Assembly: GCA_963668605.1 (NCBI GenBank)
Contig: OY764903.1
Span: 6,758,001 to 6,822,000, forward strand
Origin: G963668605 sp963668605
GTDB taxonomy: Bacteria > Acidobacteriota > Terriglobia > Bryobacterales > Bryobacteraceae
Direction: 5' to 3'
DNA length: 64,000 nucleotides
The notes under the pieces are model-generated. The model made no database searches. It saw only the letters and a list, made by a program, of their open reading frames with translations, and had not been told where the DNA came from. Below are positions 33,023 through 42,622 of this stretch, one piece after another (within the stretch, counting starts at the first letter, position 1; each line of letters begins with the position of its first letter). The position numbers and the translations under genes are program-made.

Positions 33023-33051
33023 AGTGAGTTGGACAGTGAGTTCCCAGTGAG
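33023..33051. promoter_or_regulatory. Three AGTGAG direct repeats between divergent genes
   Basis: AGTGAG occurs at 33023-33028, 33035-33040 and 33046-33051, with steps of 12 and 11 bp, close to one helical turn. It lies between the leftward sulfatase operon (start 32888) and the regulator gene (start 33090). Spacing on one DNA face suggests a protein-binding site; the link to the regulator is inference. Confidence 0.45.
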
Positions 33052-33089
33052 CGGAAGCCGTATGATATGATCTTCGTCAGCCAAGGGTC

Positions 33090-34409
33090 ATGCACGACGC
33101 CGTACAAGAACGTGAAGTTTCCGCCGACGAGAAACGGGAGGCTCTCGCCAGCATTTTGGAGAGCCGAACGTTTCAGCGCGCGGCAAGGCTGCGGGATTTC
33201 CTTCGTTTCGTGTGCGAGCGGACCACGGATTCCGAGGCCGCCGCCGTGGTGCGCGAACAGGATATAGGCCGTGCGGTTTACCAGCGCGGCGACGATTACA
33301 ATCCCGCGGAAGACAACATTGTAAGGGTGGAAGCCCGGCATCTGCGTCGCAAGCTGGAGGACTTCTACCGCGAAGAGGGAGCGGGCCTGCCAGTGATCGT
33401 CCGGATTCCGAAGGGCGCCTACATTCCAGAGTTCGAGCGGAGATTGCCCGTTGCCGAGCCCGAGCCCGCCGCACCGCCCGAGCCGCCGGAAGCTGCGCCC
33501 CCTGGCAACCCGCCGCGCACGCGGGCCGTATTCGGGCGGATTGCGATTGCCACGGCGATGCTCCTGCTGATCGCCTTGTCGGCGGCGCTTTTCCGGAAGA
33601 ACCGCCTGCTCGAATCGCGTCTGGAATCTTCGCAGGCGGGCGCTCTGGCCGGGCCCCTATGGCCAAGACTCTTCGACAACCATCACAACACCTATGTCGC
33701 GCTCTCCGACTCCGGCTTCGTATTGGTACAGGACGTGTTGAAGAGGCGGCTAGCCCTGTCGGACTATTTGAAGCGCCAGCCCGGTGCGGTCGTGCAATTC
33801 AACGAGCCCATGAGCGAGACCGAACGTGCCGCGATGATAGCCGGATCGCCCCGTCTCACCAGCGTCACGAGCGTGCGTTTTGTGGAGAACCTGCTCAGTT
33901 TGCCGTGGACCTTCCGGAGCCGGCTCACCGTCCGGTCCGCCCGCGACCTCAACCCGCTCGACTTTAAAGGCAACCATATCATCCTGATCGGGAGCGTCCG
34001 TTCGAATCCCTGGGTGGAACTGTTCGAGTCCGAACTGTGTTTCCGCTACGAGTACGACCATGCCCGCTCGCAAGCTTTCATCAGAAATGTTTCTCCGCGG
34101 TCAGGCGAACCCCCGCTCTACCTTGTGGGTGGAGGGGACGGCAAATCCAGTGAGATCTATTCCACCTTGGCCCTGCTGCCGAATCTGTCTGGCGACGGAA
34201 ACGTTCTGATGGTTTACGGCACAGGCATCGAAGGCACCGAATCGGCCTGGGAAATGCTCTTCAACCCGCAGCTTATGTCCAAACTGGTGAGCGAGCTAAA
34301 CCTCACGAATACCGGCAAGAACCATTTCTTCGAAGTTCTCCTCAAGTCTTCCAGGGTCGGCAACACCTCCAATGGGGCGGAAATCGTGGCTCACCGGATC
34401 GTTCAGTAG
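33090..34409 (+). CDS. Membrane-anchored regulator with N-terminal winged-helix-like module
   Basis: A 439-residue protein. Residues 20-118 carry the pattern found at the start of many acidobacterial regulators: LESRTFQRAARLRDFLRFVC, then YNPAEDNIVRVEARHLRRKL, EDFYREEG and VIVRIPKGAYIPEF, which resembles a DNA-binding winged helix. A Pro/Glu linker leads to one membrane helix (about 149-168, RIAIATAMLLLIALSAALF). The C-terminal 270 residues are extracytoplasmic and unrecognised. The layout suggests a one-component transmembrane regulator reading a periplasmic signal. It is divergent from the sulfatase operon and precedes the TonB receptor gene, so it probably controls one or both. Confidence 0.7.
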   Translation: MHDAVQEREVSADEKREALASILESRTFQRAARLRDFLRFVCERTTDSEAAAVVREQDIGRAVYQRGDDYNPAEDNIVRVEARHLRRKLEDFYREEGAGLPVIVRIPKGAYIPEFERRLPVAEPEPAAPPEPPEAAPPGNPPRTRAVFGRIAIATAMLLLIALSAALFRKNRLLESRLESSQAGALAGPLWPRLFDNHHNTYVALSDSGFVLVQDVLKRRLALSDYLKRQPGAVVQFNEPMSETERAAMIAGSPRLTSVTSVRFVENLLSLPWTFRSRLTVRSARDLNPLDFKGNHIILIGSVRSNPWVELFESELCFRYEYDHARSQAFIRNVSPRSGEPPLYLVGGGDGKSSEIYSTLALLPNLSGDGNVLMVYGTGIEGTESAWEMLFNPQLMSKLVSELNLTNTGKNHFFEVLLKSSRVGNTSNGAEIVAHRIVQ

Positions 34410-34782
34410 TCCGATCCAGCCAGACGTGAGGTTCCGAAGCGACCCGCGGTAGCGGTTCGCCCTCCCGCCCCCTGTTGATCACTGCGCTTACTGGGAACGT
34501 ACAGTAAGCCCAGCACCCCTTACTTGTAGTTCCAGCCTGCCAGTGCCATAATCCGTTGGTTCGATCTCGACTTCCAGAAGGCGGTAAACAACCTTTGGTG
34601 ACCCCGTTGTCGCTTTTCCCTGCGTTTGTCGTGGGCGTGCTGGCTGAAGGTGAGCCGCCACCGGTAAATAGAGCAACCAGGAACCTACAGCGAGACCTGA
34701 AAAAGGTTTTCGGCGTTCATTCGCCTATACTCCATCGCCTTGCCGGTTTGCAGGAAATAGCCAAATCACTGGTGAAACTACT
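34410..34782. other. Intergenic region with one inverted repeat
   Basis: No gene supported. GCTTACTG (34486-34493) and CAGTAAGC (34502-34509) form a perfect 8-bp inverted repeat around an 8-nt loop. There is no T-run after it, so a regulator site is as likely as a terminator. The rest is the upstream region of the receptor gene. Confidence 0.45.
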
Positions 34783-37700
34783 ATGACTCGAATGACGCAT
34801 CACATTGTCTTTACGTTGCTTGGAACGTCCATAGCGTGCCTTTTTGCGCAAGATCCCAGGGGCACCATCTCCGGTCTCGTCATCGATTCCAGCAACGCCC
34901 TGATTCCCGGCGCCACGGTACGCGCCACCAACACCGAAACGGGCGTGATTGCGTCCGGTGTTTCCAACTCGCAGGGCGCTTACGAGCTTCCCTACCTGAA
35001 TCCGGGCACCTACAAAGTGGAGGCCGAGAACACGGGCTTCAAATCGTGGTCACGGAGCGGCATTGAGCTTCGTATGGGCGACCGCGTCCGGCTCGACGTC
35101 ACGCTCTCCCCGGGTGACGTCAAGGAAGTGGTCGAGATCCACGGCGAGGCGCCGGTGCTCGAAAGCGCCACCGCCTCGATTTCGCAGGTGATGCCCGGAC
35201 GGCTGGCTTCGGAGATGCCGCTGCGCGGCGGGTCGGTAGCCTATTTGTATACCATGGCCCCCGCAACGATTCTGACCGCCCAGCCTTTTGACGGGCCCTG
35301 GAATGTGGATCAGGCGTCGAACGTCAGCATTGGCGGCGGCAAGGCCACTACGGCCGACTTCAACATCGACGGCGTCAGCAACAACGGCAAGGGCGGGACC
35401 ACGGCGTTTGTCCCGCCGCCCGACATGGTGCAGGAGGTGCGGGTGGACGCCAACGCCTACGACGCCTCGGTCGGTCACGGCGGCAGCGGCAGCGTCAATG
35501 TCACCCTGAGGACCGGCACCAACGCTCTCCACGGTTCGATCGGAGCGTCGGTCTCGAGCGGGCCCATGATGACCCGCAACTGGTTCACCGATAACTTCAT
35601 CTTCGATCCCGCCACCGGCCCGATTACCCCCGACAAGATCAAGGCCAACAGCCCCTCCTCCCGCTGGCTGCGGGAGAGCGCAACGGCGGGGGGCCCCGTC
35701 TACATCCCCAACATCTACGACGGCCGGAACAAGACCTTCTGGATGTTCGGCTACCAGAGCCACAACCGCCGCCGTCCGTTGGCAAGCTTGAACGGCGTGC
35801 CCACCGACGCCGAACGCGGCGGCGACTTCTCCGCGCTGCTGGCCCTCGGTTCCCAGTACCAGATCTACGATCCCTTCACCACGACTCCCGCCGCCAACGG
35901 GCGCTACAGCCGCCAGCCATTCGCCGGCAACCGGATTCCAGCCAGCCGCATCGACCCTGCTGCACGCACCATAGTCAAGTACTATCCGGAACCGAACACC
36001 GCCGGCACCGCCGACGGGCAGAACAACTATTCCAACACCCGCCAGGAGACGCAGGATCTCTACCAGCCGGTGGCTCGCATCGACCACAACTTCAGCGAGC
36101 GGAACCGCATGTTTGCCCGCTACGAGCAGTCGGACTTCTTCGGGCACATGGACACGTACATACCCGGCAGCAACGTGCGCGGACGCAGAAGACAACGCCC
36201 CCACCGCGGCGCGGCACTGGATGACGTGTTCATCCTCAATAACTCGATGGTGCTGGATGTCCGGTACGGCTTTACGTGGTTCCAGGAGTACCAGTCGTAC
36301 GACAACATCGGAATCGATCTGACGCAATTCGGCTTCCCGAAGTCGCTCATCTCGCAACTGTCACCCGCTTCCGCTATCTCGTTCCCGCTGATCAACGTCA
36401 CCGGGCTGCTGCAACTCGGCAACGATGGCGGGTTCAAACAACCCACCTATACCCACAGCCTGCTGACGACGCTGAACTGGACCCGCGGCTCGCACAGTCT
36501 GCGCTTCGGTTTCGACGGCCGCTCGCTCTTCGACAACGGCTACACCTACGGTAACGTGTCCCCGCAGCTCAACTTCGCCGAAACCTACTCGCGCGGGCCG
36601 CTCGATAACTCGTCCGTGGCGCCGTTCGGCCAGGGCATCGCCAGTCTGCTGCTCGGCATCCCGACCGGCGGCTTCTCCGACGTGAACGCATCCAAGGTGG
36701 AGCACAGCACGTTCTATGGCGTGTATGCGCAGGATGACTGGCGCCTGAGCCGCACCCTCTCGCTGAATCTTGGTCTGCGCTGGGAGGTTGAAACGCCACT
36801 GACGGAGCGTTTCAACCGAGGTTCACGCGATTTTGATTTCACCACTGCGAACCCCGTGCAGGCCGCCGCGCAGGCGGCCTATGCGAAGGCCCCGATTCCC
36901 GAGATTGCGCCCTCCGCGTTCCGTGTACTCGGCGGCTTGACCTTCCTCGGCACGAGTGGCCAGCCTCGAACGCAGCGGGAAACGTATTGGCGCTCGTTCA
37001 TGCCGCGCATCGGCCTGGCCTGGCAGGCGCGCCCCAAGATGGTGGTCCGCGCCGGATGGGGGATGTTCTATGGCCTGGTGGGCGCCGACTTCAGCGACGC
37101 CACCCAACCCGGATTCAGCCAGCGCACCAATATCATCGCGAGCAATGATAATGGCGTCACCTACGTGGCGTCGATTTCCAATCCGCTGCCCAACGGCCTG
37201 GCTCAGCCGGCGGGCGCATCGGGCGGTATGCTCACCTACCTCGGACAGGCGCCCGGCTTCAGTTCCTCCGATGGCCGCCCTCCGTACACGATGCGCTGGA
37301 GCACCTCCATCCAGATGCAACCCATCGCCAACTCAGTTATCGAGATCGGCTACATGGGGAGCAAGACCGCCAGACTTCGGGTGGCGACCGACTTCAACCC
37401 GGTGCCGGCTCAATACCTGAGCACCTCCACGGTGCGCGACCAGGCCACCATCGACCGGCTGTCGGCCAGCGTCACCAATCCGTTCTTCGCCATCCCCGGA
37501 TTCGGAGCAACTTCCTTTTACTCATCAAAGACCATCGCCCGTTCCCAACTATTGAAGCCGTATCCGGAGTTCACCGGGCTCTCCACTGGGCTGCCCGCCG
37601 GTTCCTCCTGGTACAACGCCCTCACCGCGCGTTTCGAGCGCCGCATGGCCCGGGGGCTTTTGCTCCAGGCCAACTACACCTGGTCGAAAACCATCGATGC

Positions 37701-38295
37701 CACCAGTTACCTGAACCCCACCGACAGCCGGCCGGAACACGTAGTGAGCGACCTGGACCGCCCGCACCGTCTCGTCCTCATGGGGATGTACGAACTACCG
37801 GTCGGCAGGGGCAAGCGCTTTGCTTCGCACGCGAGCCGAATTGTCGACGCGGTGATCGGCGGCTGGCAGATGCAGGCCGACTGGCAATTACAGAGCGGCC
37901 CGCCGCTGAACTGGGGAAACGTCATCTACAATGGCAACTTCACCGACATCGCACTGTCCACCAGCGAGCGCAGCGTCAGCCGCTGGTTCAACACCTCGGG
38001 CTTTGAGCGTACGGCCAGCAAACAACTGGCGAACAACATCCGTTATTTCCCGAGCCGCATTTCCGGGGCGCGCGCGGACGGTATCAATATGGCGGATCTT
38101 TCGCTCTTCAAGACCTTCCGCGTGAAAGAAAAGCTGCGGATGCAATTGCGCGGAGAGGCCGAAGGCGTCACCAATCATCCGAATTTCAACCCGCCGAACA
38201 TGACGCCGAACAACTCGCTGTTCGGCGTGATCAGCAGGACGCAGACGGCACAGGAAGAGCGCCGCATCTTCGTCGGACTTAAGCTGCTGTTCTGA
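34783..38295 (+). CDS. TonB-dependent receptor, carboxypeptidase-regulatory-like N-terminus
   Basis: A 1170-residue outer-membrane receptor of the large Oar-like type common in Acidobacteriota. A signal peptide ends at CLFAQ. Residues about 25-105 form a carboxypeptidase-regulatory-like (Ig-type) domain: RGTISGLVIDSSNALIPGAT, then GAYELPYLNPGTYKVEAENT. The plug follows (VNVTLRTGTNALHGSIGAS and STRNWF-like region), then a long barrel with repeated Tyr/Phe-rich strands (FARYEQSDFFGHMDTYI; YAQDDWRLSRTLSLNLGLRW; ANYTWSKTIDATSYLNPTDS; DLDRPHRLVLMGMYELPVGR) ending in an aromatic residue-rich FVGLKLLF. It probably imports an oligosaccharide with TonB energy. It lies downstream of the regulator and next to the sulfatase operon. 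Intact. Confidence 0.93.
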   Translation: MTRMTHHIVFTLLGTSIACLFAQDPRGTISGLVIDSSNALIPGATVRATNTETGVIASGVSNSQGAYELPYLNPGTYKVEAENTGFKSWSRSGIELRMGDRVRLDVTLSPGDVKEVVEIHGEAPVLESATASISQVMPGRLASEMPLRGGSVAYLYTMAPATILTAQPFDGPWNVDQASNVSIGGGKATTADFNIDGVSNNGKGGTTAFVPPPDMVQEVRVDANAYDASVGHGGSGSVNVTLRTGTNALHGSIGASVSSGPMMTRNWFTDNFIFDPATGPITPDKIKANSPSSRWLRESATAGGPVYIPNIYDGRNKTFWMFGYQSHNRRRPLASLNGVPTDAERGGDFSALLALGSQYQIYDPFTTTPAANGRYSRQPFAGNRIPASRIDPAARTIVKYYPEPNTAGTADGQNNYSNTRQETQDLYQPVARIDHNFSERNRMFARYEQSDFFGHMDTYIPGSNVRGRRRQRPHRGAALDDVFILNNSMVLDVRYGFTWFQEYQSYDNIGIDLTQFGFPKSLISQLSPASAISFPLINVTGLLQLGNDGGFKQPTYTHSLLTTLNWTRGSHSLRFGFDGRSLFDNGYTYGNVSPQLNFAETYSRGPLDNSSVAPFGQGIASLLLGIPTGGFSDVNASKVEHSTFYGVYAQDDWRLSRTLSLNLGLRWEVETPLTERFNRGSRDFDFTTANPVQAAAQAAYAKAPIPEIAPSAFRVLGGLTFLGTSGQPRTQRETYWRSFMPRIGLAWQARPKMVVRAGWGMFYGLVGADFSDATQPGFSQRTNIIASNDNGVTYVASISNPLPNGLAQPAGASGGMLTYLGQAPGFSSSDGRPPYTMRWSTSIQMQPIANSVIEIGYMGSKTARLRVATDFNPVPAQYLSTSTVRDQATIDRLSASVTNPFFAIPGFGATSFYSSKTIARSQLLKPYPEFTGLSTGLPAGSSWYNALTARFERRMARGLLLQANYTWSKTIDATSYLNPTDSRPEHVVSDLDRPHRLVLMGMYELPVGRGKRFASHASRIVDAVIGGWQMQADWQLQSGPPLNWGNVIYNGNFTDIALSTSERSVSRWFNTSGFERTASKQLANNIRYFPSRISGARADGINMADLSLFKTFRVKEKLRMQLRGEAEGVTNHPNFNPPNMTPNNSLFGVISRTQTAQEERRIFVGLKLLF

Positions 38296-38324
38296 CGGAA
38301 CAGCGACAGTACCAGGAGCACAAG

Positions 38325-38513
38325 ATGAGACTTCCACGATCGAAGTTCTGGCAAACGGCCGTGATCATCGCCGCGTTCACGGTCTCGCCGCGGGCGGCCC
38401 TGCCGCAAACGGGGACCACCGGCAGCATCACCGGTCTGGTGAAAGACGCCACCGGCGCGGTGGTTCCGTCCGCGACGGGCAACTACGCCATTCCGGATCT
38501 TCCCTGTCCGTAG
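38325..38513 (+). pseudogene. TonB-dependent receptor, gutted N-terminal stub
   Basis: AGGAG stands 6 nt before ATG 38325. A signal peptide (KFWQTAVIIAAFTVSPRAAL) leads into TGSITGLVKDATGAVVPSA, the start of a carboxypeptidase-regulatory-like domain. It then jumps directly to TGNYAIPDLPCP and a TAG. In intact relatives about 25-30 residues lie between those segments, and the stub lacks everything after. It sits 29 nt after the intact receptor, so it was a second receptor gene of the same locus. Confidence 0.75.
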
Positions 38514-38606
38514 TCAAATCCTCATGTCTTCGTGAAATCAGCAACCTGCATCTTTCCGCAGAAAGCCAGCCGCAACCACGTTACGGCATGTTACAACAGT
38601 GAGTTC

Positions 38607-38802
38607 GTGATCGAAATCATCATCTCAACCCTCGCCGCCATCCGTGTTTTCTTTATCAGCCGAAGCGACACGGCCCTCGAGGTTATCGCGCTCCGACAGC
38701 AGATCGTCGTATTGAAGCGCAAACGACCGCGACCAACATTGAACTCTGGGGATCGGTTTTTCTGGACCATCCTCCGCCGCTTCTGGTCCCGTTGGGCCGA
38801 CG
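38607..38802 (+). pseudogene. N-terminal stub of another integrase-type transposase
   Basis: From GTG 38607 the frame reads IEIIISTLAAIRVFFISRSD, TALEVIALRQQIVVLKRKRP and SGDRFFWTILRRFWSRWADV, a typical N-terminus of an rve transposase group different from the others here. It ends exactly at the left terminal repeat of the IS481-like element (38803). The remainder of that transposase is not in the window. Confidence 0.75.
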
Positions 38803-39977
38803 TGTCCATGGCGAATTACCAAATCGGCCTGAATTCCGTCGCTTGTGAGGTATTGTTACCATTGCCGGGATGCGCGACTTCATCATCCTGTTCGTTCATG
38901 TGATCGTCACCGTGGTCCGACTGGTAGGGCCGGGCGGACTCCGTTCCGTGGTTTCCGAATCCGCGCTGATCCGGCATCAACTGCTGATCCTCAATCGCCG
39001 GAGCAGGCGTGCGCCCAACCTGTGTGCCACGGATCGCATTGCCGCTGGTTTGTTCACCCTTTTCATGCGCCCGGCACGCATCCTCCGTTCCGCCATTGTT
39101 CTGAAGCCCTCCACCTTGCTCCATCTGCACAGCCTGTTCAGGAAACGCAAGTACCGCCTGCTGTTTTCGACCCAGCGCGGGCGTCGACCCGGCCCGAAGG
39201 GACCGAACCAAGAACTCATCGACGCCGTCGTGGCCATGAAGCGGTTCAATCCCAGTTGGGGTTGTCCTCGCATTGCCCAGCAGATCGCGTTGGCTTTCGG
39301 CGTCGAGATATCGATAAGGATGTGGTTCGCCGCATCCTGAGCGCTCGCTACCGTCCGGAATTGGATTCAGCGGGCCCATCCTGGCTGACGTTTCTCGGCC
39401 ACATGAAGGACAGCTTGTGGAGTTGCGATTTGTTCCGATGCGAATCCGCCACGTTGAGAACCCATTGGGTTCTCGTTGTGATGGACCAATTCACGCGTCG
39501 CATCATTGGGTTTGGCGTCCACAGCGGCGCCGTCGACGAGTGGCGCTGTGCTGCATGTTCCGTCGTGCGATTCGCGGACAAGGTCTGCCCAAATACCTCA
39601 GCTCGGATCATGATCCGCTGTACCGGTTCCACCAATGGAAAGCCAATCTTCGAGTACTCGAGGTGACGGAGATCAAGACTGTCCCATACGTACCGCTGTC
39701 GCATCCGTTCGTAGAGCGGCTGATTGGGACGCTTCGGCGCGAGTACCTCGACCGGACCCTGTTCTGGACGACCGTCGATCTGGATGCAAAACTAACCGAG
39801 TTCCAACATTACTATAACGGCCATCGAACGCATGCCGGGTTGGAAGGAGGCCTGCCAGAACCGGATGCTGACGGATCGTCATCACCAATCGATTTCAGAT
39901 CTTACCGGTGGCGAAGACATTGTCGAGGGCTGTATCAGACTCCAATCGCCGCATGATTTATGAATTCGCCATGGACA
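38803..39977 (+). mobile_element. IS481-like element, copy 2 (decayed)
   Basis: The same terminal repeats as copy 1: TGTCCATGGCGAATT (38803-38817) and AATTCGCCATGGACA (39963-39977); 1175 bp. The transposase has at least two frameshifts. Left flank is a truncated transposase and right flank a truncated secreted-protein gene. No target duplication is visible. Confidence 0.88.
38870..39956 (+). pseudogene. IS481-like transposase (copy 2), frameshifted
   Basis: Read against copy 1, the first 150 or so codons are in one frame (38870-39340). A two-base insertion near 39310 (GAGATATCGATAAGG instead of GAGATCGATAAGG) shifts the middle part, and a one-base loss near 39538 (GACGAG instead of GACGGAG) shifts the last part (to 39956). 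The catalytic regions are all present but in different frames: SLWSCDLFRCES, KYLSSDHDPLYRFHQ and SHPFVERLIGTLRREY. It cannot make an active protein without two recoding events. Confidence 0.85.
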
Positions 39978-40397
39978 GGACCACTGTTGGCGCAATCACC
40001 CTACGTCGGCACCTGGAAACTGAATCTGGCGAAGTCGAAGTATACCAATGTCGATCCGCCGAAAAGCGTCGTGCGGACATATACGAACTTGAAAGACGGC
40101 TCTTCCCGTATGGACGCCATTGTTGTCAATTCAAAGGGCGAGACCGAGAAGGCCGGTCACACTCTAAAGCGGGATGGGAAAGACTACCCTTTCACCGGCA
40201 GTAATAGATGGGACGCGATTTCGGTCCACAACCCAACGGACTTCTCCGACGAGTGGAGGTTGAAGCTGAAGGGGCAGGAGGTAGGCAGAGGGACTACCGT
40301 GATGTCCAAAGACAAGAAGACGCTGACGATTTCCTGGCAAGGCAAGAACGAGAAAGGAGAACCCGCATCGTCTGTCGCGGTCGCTGACCGGCAGTAG
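39978..40397 (+). pseudogene. Secreted beta-sheet protein, 5' end removed by the IS
   Basis: About 138 residues: LLAQSPYVGTWKLNLAKSKY, then PPKSVVRTYTNLKDGSSRMD, TLKRDGKDYPFTGSNRWDAI and KKTLTISWQGKNEKGEP. This looks like a small secreted acidobacterial protein whose mature part starts after LLAQ; only the last residues of a signal peptide remain. The IS end supplies an in-frame ATG at 39960, so an unexported protein might still be made. Function unknown. Confidence 0.65.
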
Positions 40398-40718
40398 GAA
40401 AAAGTGCCCGAGAGTTCTCACTTCGCCCACGTCGCGCCGAAGCTGCCTGGTCGGAAGTTACGGCGCCGGAATCGCCACGGGCGCGCCAAGAATCACGTTG
40501 CGAATCGTTCCCGAAATTGGACCGGGAAGTCGCACACGTCTTCTGATACGCGGCTCGTAATCGTGGCAGATCGGTCCTGACGGCGCACTCCTGCAAAGCG
40601 TCCCGGACGGCCATCGCCAACTGCAGCATCCGAGCTTTGTACGAGTGGCTGACCGCACGCCCGGGGGGCGAGGTAGAACTGGCTGTACCCGATGAGCGGC
40701 TGCCTCGGCTCGACACCC
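40398..40718. other. Stretch without a supported gene
   Basis: Only overlapping short frames with no recognised motif. The last bases lead into the conserved kinase leader at 40719-40770. Confidence 0.45.
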
Positions 40719-40770
40719 GGAGTAGACTCGATCAAGATGTAAAATAGATCTGAAGCTCCGGATAGCTTAG
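40719..40770 (+). repeat. Kinase-gene leader repeat, copy A
   Basis: A 52-bp segment directly before the kinase stub. It aligns without gaps to 43913-43964, with about 40 identical positions by my count, including GGAGTAGACTC, TCAAG, GTAAA and AGATCTGAAGCTCCGGA. Probably a shared promoter/leader. Confidence 0.65.
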
Positions 40771-40867
40771 ATGATTGGCCAACGCCTGCTTCACTGCGAG
40801 ATCATCCAGAAGCTCGGCGAGGGCGGCAGGGGAGTCGTGTACAAGGCACGCGACACGCACCTGGACC
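40771..40867 (+). pseudogene. Ser/Thr protein kinase, 5' stub cut by the IS
   Basis: The first 32 codons of a kinase of the same type as the array at 43965: IGQRLLHCEIIQKLGEGGRG, then VVYKARDTHLD, containing the glycine-rich loop. It stops at the left terminal repeat of IS copy 3 (40868). Everything after the loop is missing. Confidence 0.85.
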
Positions 40868-41297
40868 TGTCCATGGCGAATTGCCCAATTGGCCTGAATA
40901 CGGTGGCTTGTGAGGTATTGTTACCATTGCCGGGATGCGTGACTTCATCCTCCTGTTCGTTCATGTGATCGTCACCGTGGTCCGACTGGCAGGGCCGGGC
41001 GGACTCCGTTCCGTTGATGCCGAATCCGCGCTGATCCGGCATCAACTGCTGATCCTCAATCGCGGGCGCAAGCGTGCGCCCAACCTTCGCGCCACGGATC
41101 GCATCGCCGCCGGTTTGCTCACCCTTCCAAACTATAATGCCCATCGAACACATACCGGGCTGGAAGGACGATTGCAAGAACCGAGTGTTGACGGATCTGC
41201 ATCACCCATAGATTCCGATTCGTACCGGTGGCGAAGACACTGTCGAGGGTTGTACCAGACTCCAGTTGCCGCGTGATTTATGAATTCGCCATGGACA
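40868..41297 (+). mobile_element. IS481-like element, copy 3 (430-bp mini-element)
   Basis: The terminal repeats match those of copies 1 and 2 (40868-40882 and 41283-41297), but the inside is reduced to 430 bp. It contains a 113-codon frame (40935-41276) that joins the transposase N-terminus (FILLFVHVIVTVVRLAGP to DRIAAGLLTLP) in frame to the C-terminus (NYNAHRTHTGLEGRLQEP to GLYQTPVAA). The catalytic core is deleted. With intact ends it could be mobilised in trans by copy 1. Confidence 0.85.
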
Positions 41298-41362
41298 GGT
41301 AGTAGCCGCTTTTCAACGCCAGTCTCCGGTGTTAGTCTAGTCGGCTGAGGAACTCGGAGACC

Positions 41363-42457
41363 ATGTACTCGCGAAGAACGTTGATTGCGGCCGCCGGGGG
41401 AATTACTTTCCCGTCGCAGCGCTGTGCTGGCGAACAGAGAAAGGAATTTGTACTGGAGTCGTTGGCCCCCGCCGTGTGGCTTGCCCAGCACAAGCAACCC
41501 CCGGCGTACAGTTCGAATGCGATTCTGTTTGAACTGGAAAGGGGGCTTCTCGTTGTCGACACGCACGCGAACCCCATGGTCGCCGAAGACCTTATCAGCC
41601 AAGTTCGCGCGGAGATCTCTCAGAAGCCCGTGCAGTACGTTGTTTACAGCCATCCGCATTTCGATCACATTCTGGGTACGGCGGCTTACCGGCAGCGTTG
41701 GCCCGGCGTCACTGTGATCTCCTCGCAGTCCTGCCGGCAGAGCATCGAGAAGATGGGTGCCGATTGGTACCCGACCATCACGAAATGGCTGATGGTTACA
41801 CTGGATCAAGAGGCGGAGTTGCTTGATCCTGCCAGGAAGAGCGCCGCGTCGGTCCGCTGGGAACAGCGGCGCGAGCAGATCAGGTTGTTCAGCCGCGCAC
41901 TGAAAGGAATGGTGCCCATCCTGCCCGACGTTACGTTTGATCGTGAGATGGTGGTTCACGACCGCTTTCAGACCGTGCACCTACTCAGCTTCGGCCGGGG
42001 GCACAGCGATGCCGATGTCGTCATCTGGAGTCCGTCGCGGAAAGTCGCCGCCACGGGTGACTTCGCCTACGATGCGCTGCCGTTCCCGGGCGTGTCCTAT
42101 CCCGAGTTGTGGGTGCGGGCGCTGGGAGATCTGGAGAAGCTCGATTTTGCGCGCCTCGGAGGCGGACACGGCCCTGCGGCGGACCGGCAATGCGTAACGG
42201 AACGGCGCGCCTACCTGGAGGAGTTGACCACTCTTGCGATTCAAGCCAGGCAACAGGGAAAAACGATGGAACAGTTCTCCAGGGAAGTCCAGCCGGGCAA
42301 GCTGGTGTCACTCAACGGTGGGATAGGAGAAAAGTACGCGAGTGAGCCTCGGAATCTTCTAAACGTACCCAGCGCGGGGGTGGATCCGGTTCGGTCGTTT
42401 GTTGTCGCCGTGCAGGAGAATGCGGCTCAGATCTACGCCCGGCTGGCACTGCAATGA
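41363..42457 (+). CDS. Metallo-beta-lactamase-fold hydrolase
   Basis: A 364-residue protein with a leader-like start (YSRRTLIAAAGGITFPSQRC). Metal-binding motifs are complete: VVYSHPHFDHILG (H97-x-H99-x-D101-H102), then SFGRGHSDADVVIWSP (His), VAATGDFAYDALPF (Asp) and RLGGGHGP (His). The fold and motif spacing fit the broad lyase/hydrolase group of the superfamily; the substrate is not predictable. The gene lies between IS copies 3 and 4, which have the same orientation, and GGAG stands 4 nt before its ATG. It is the only intact host gene in the 38.3-43.9 kb IS cluster. Confidence 0.85.
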   Translation: MYSRRTLIAAAGGITFPSQRCAGEQRKEFVLESLAPAVWLAQHKQPPAYSSNAILFELERGLLVVDTHANPMVAEDLISQVRAEISQKPVQYVVYSHPHFDHILGTAAYRQRWPGVTVISSQSCRQSIEKMGADWYPTITKWLMVTLDQEAELLDPARKSAASVRWEQRREQIRLFSRALKGMVPILPDVTFDREMVVHDRFQTVHLLSFGRGHSDADVVIWSPSRKVAATGDFAYDALPFPGVSYPELWVRALGDLEKLDFARLGGGHGPAADRQCVTERRAYLEELTTLAIQARQQGKTMEQFSREVQPGKLVSLNGGIGEKYASEPRNLLNVPSAGVDPVRSFVVAVQENAAQIYARLALQ

Positions 42458-42622
42458 CGTGTCCATGGCGAATTACCAAATTGGCCTGAATATGGTGGCT
42501 TGTGAGGTATTGTTACCATTGCCGGGATGCGTGACTTCATCCTCCTGTTCGTTCATGTGATCGTCACCATGGTCCGACTGATAGGGCCGGGCGGACTCCG
42601 TTCCGTTGTTGCCGAATCCGCG

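Noticed and set aside
35050..36357. 435-codon minus-strand frame inside the TonB receptor
   Set aside because: Antisense shadow; the + strand carries the receptor domain order from signal peptide to C-terminal strand.
41363..42457. Antibiotic-resistance beta-lactamase
   Set aside because: The HxHxDH fold is present, but length and sequence fit the broad lyase/hydrolase group, not known carbapenemases.
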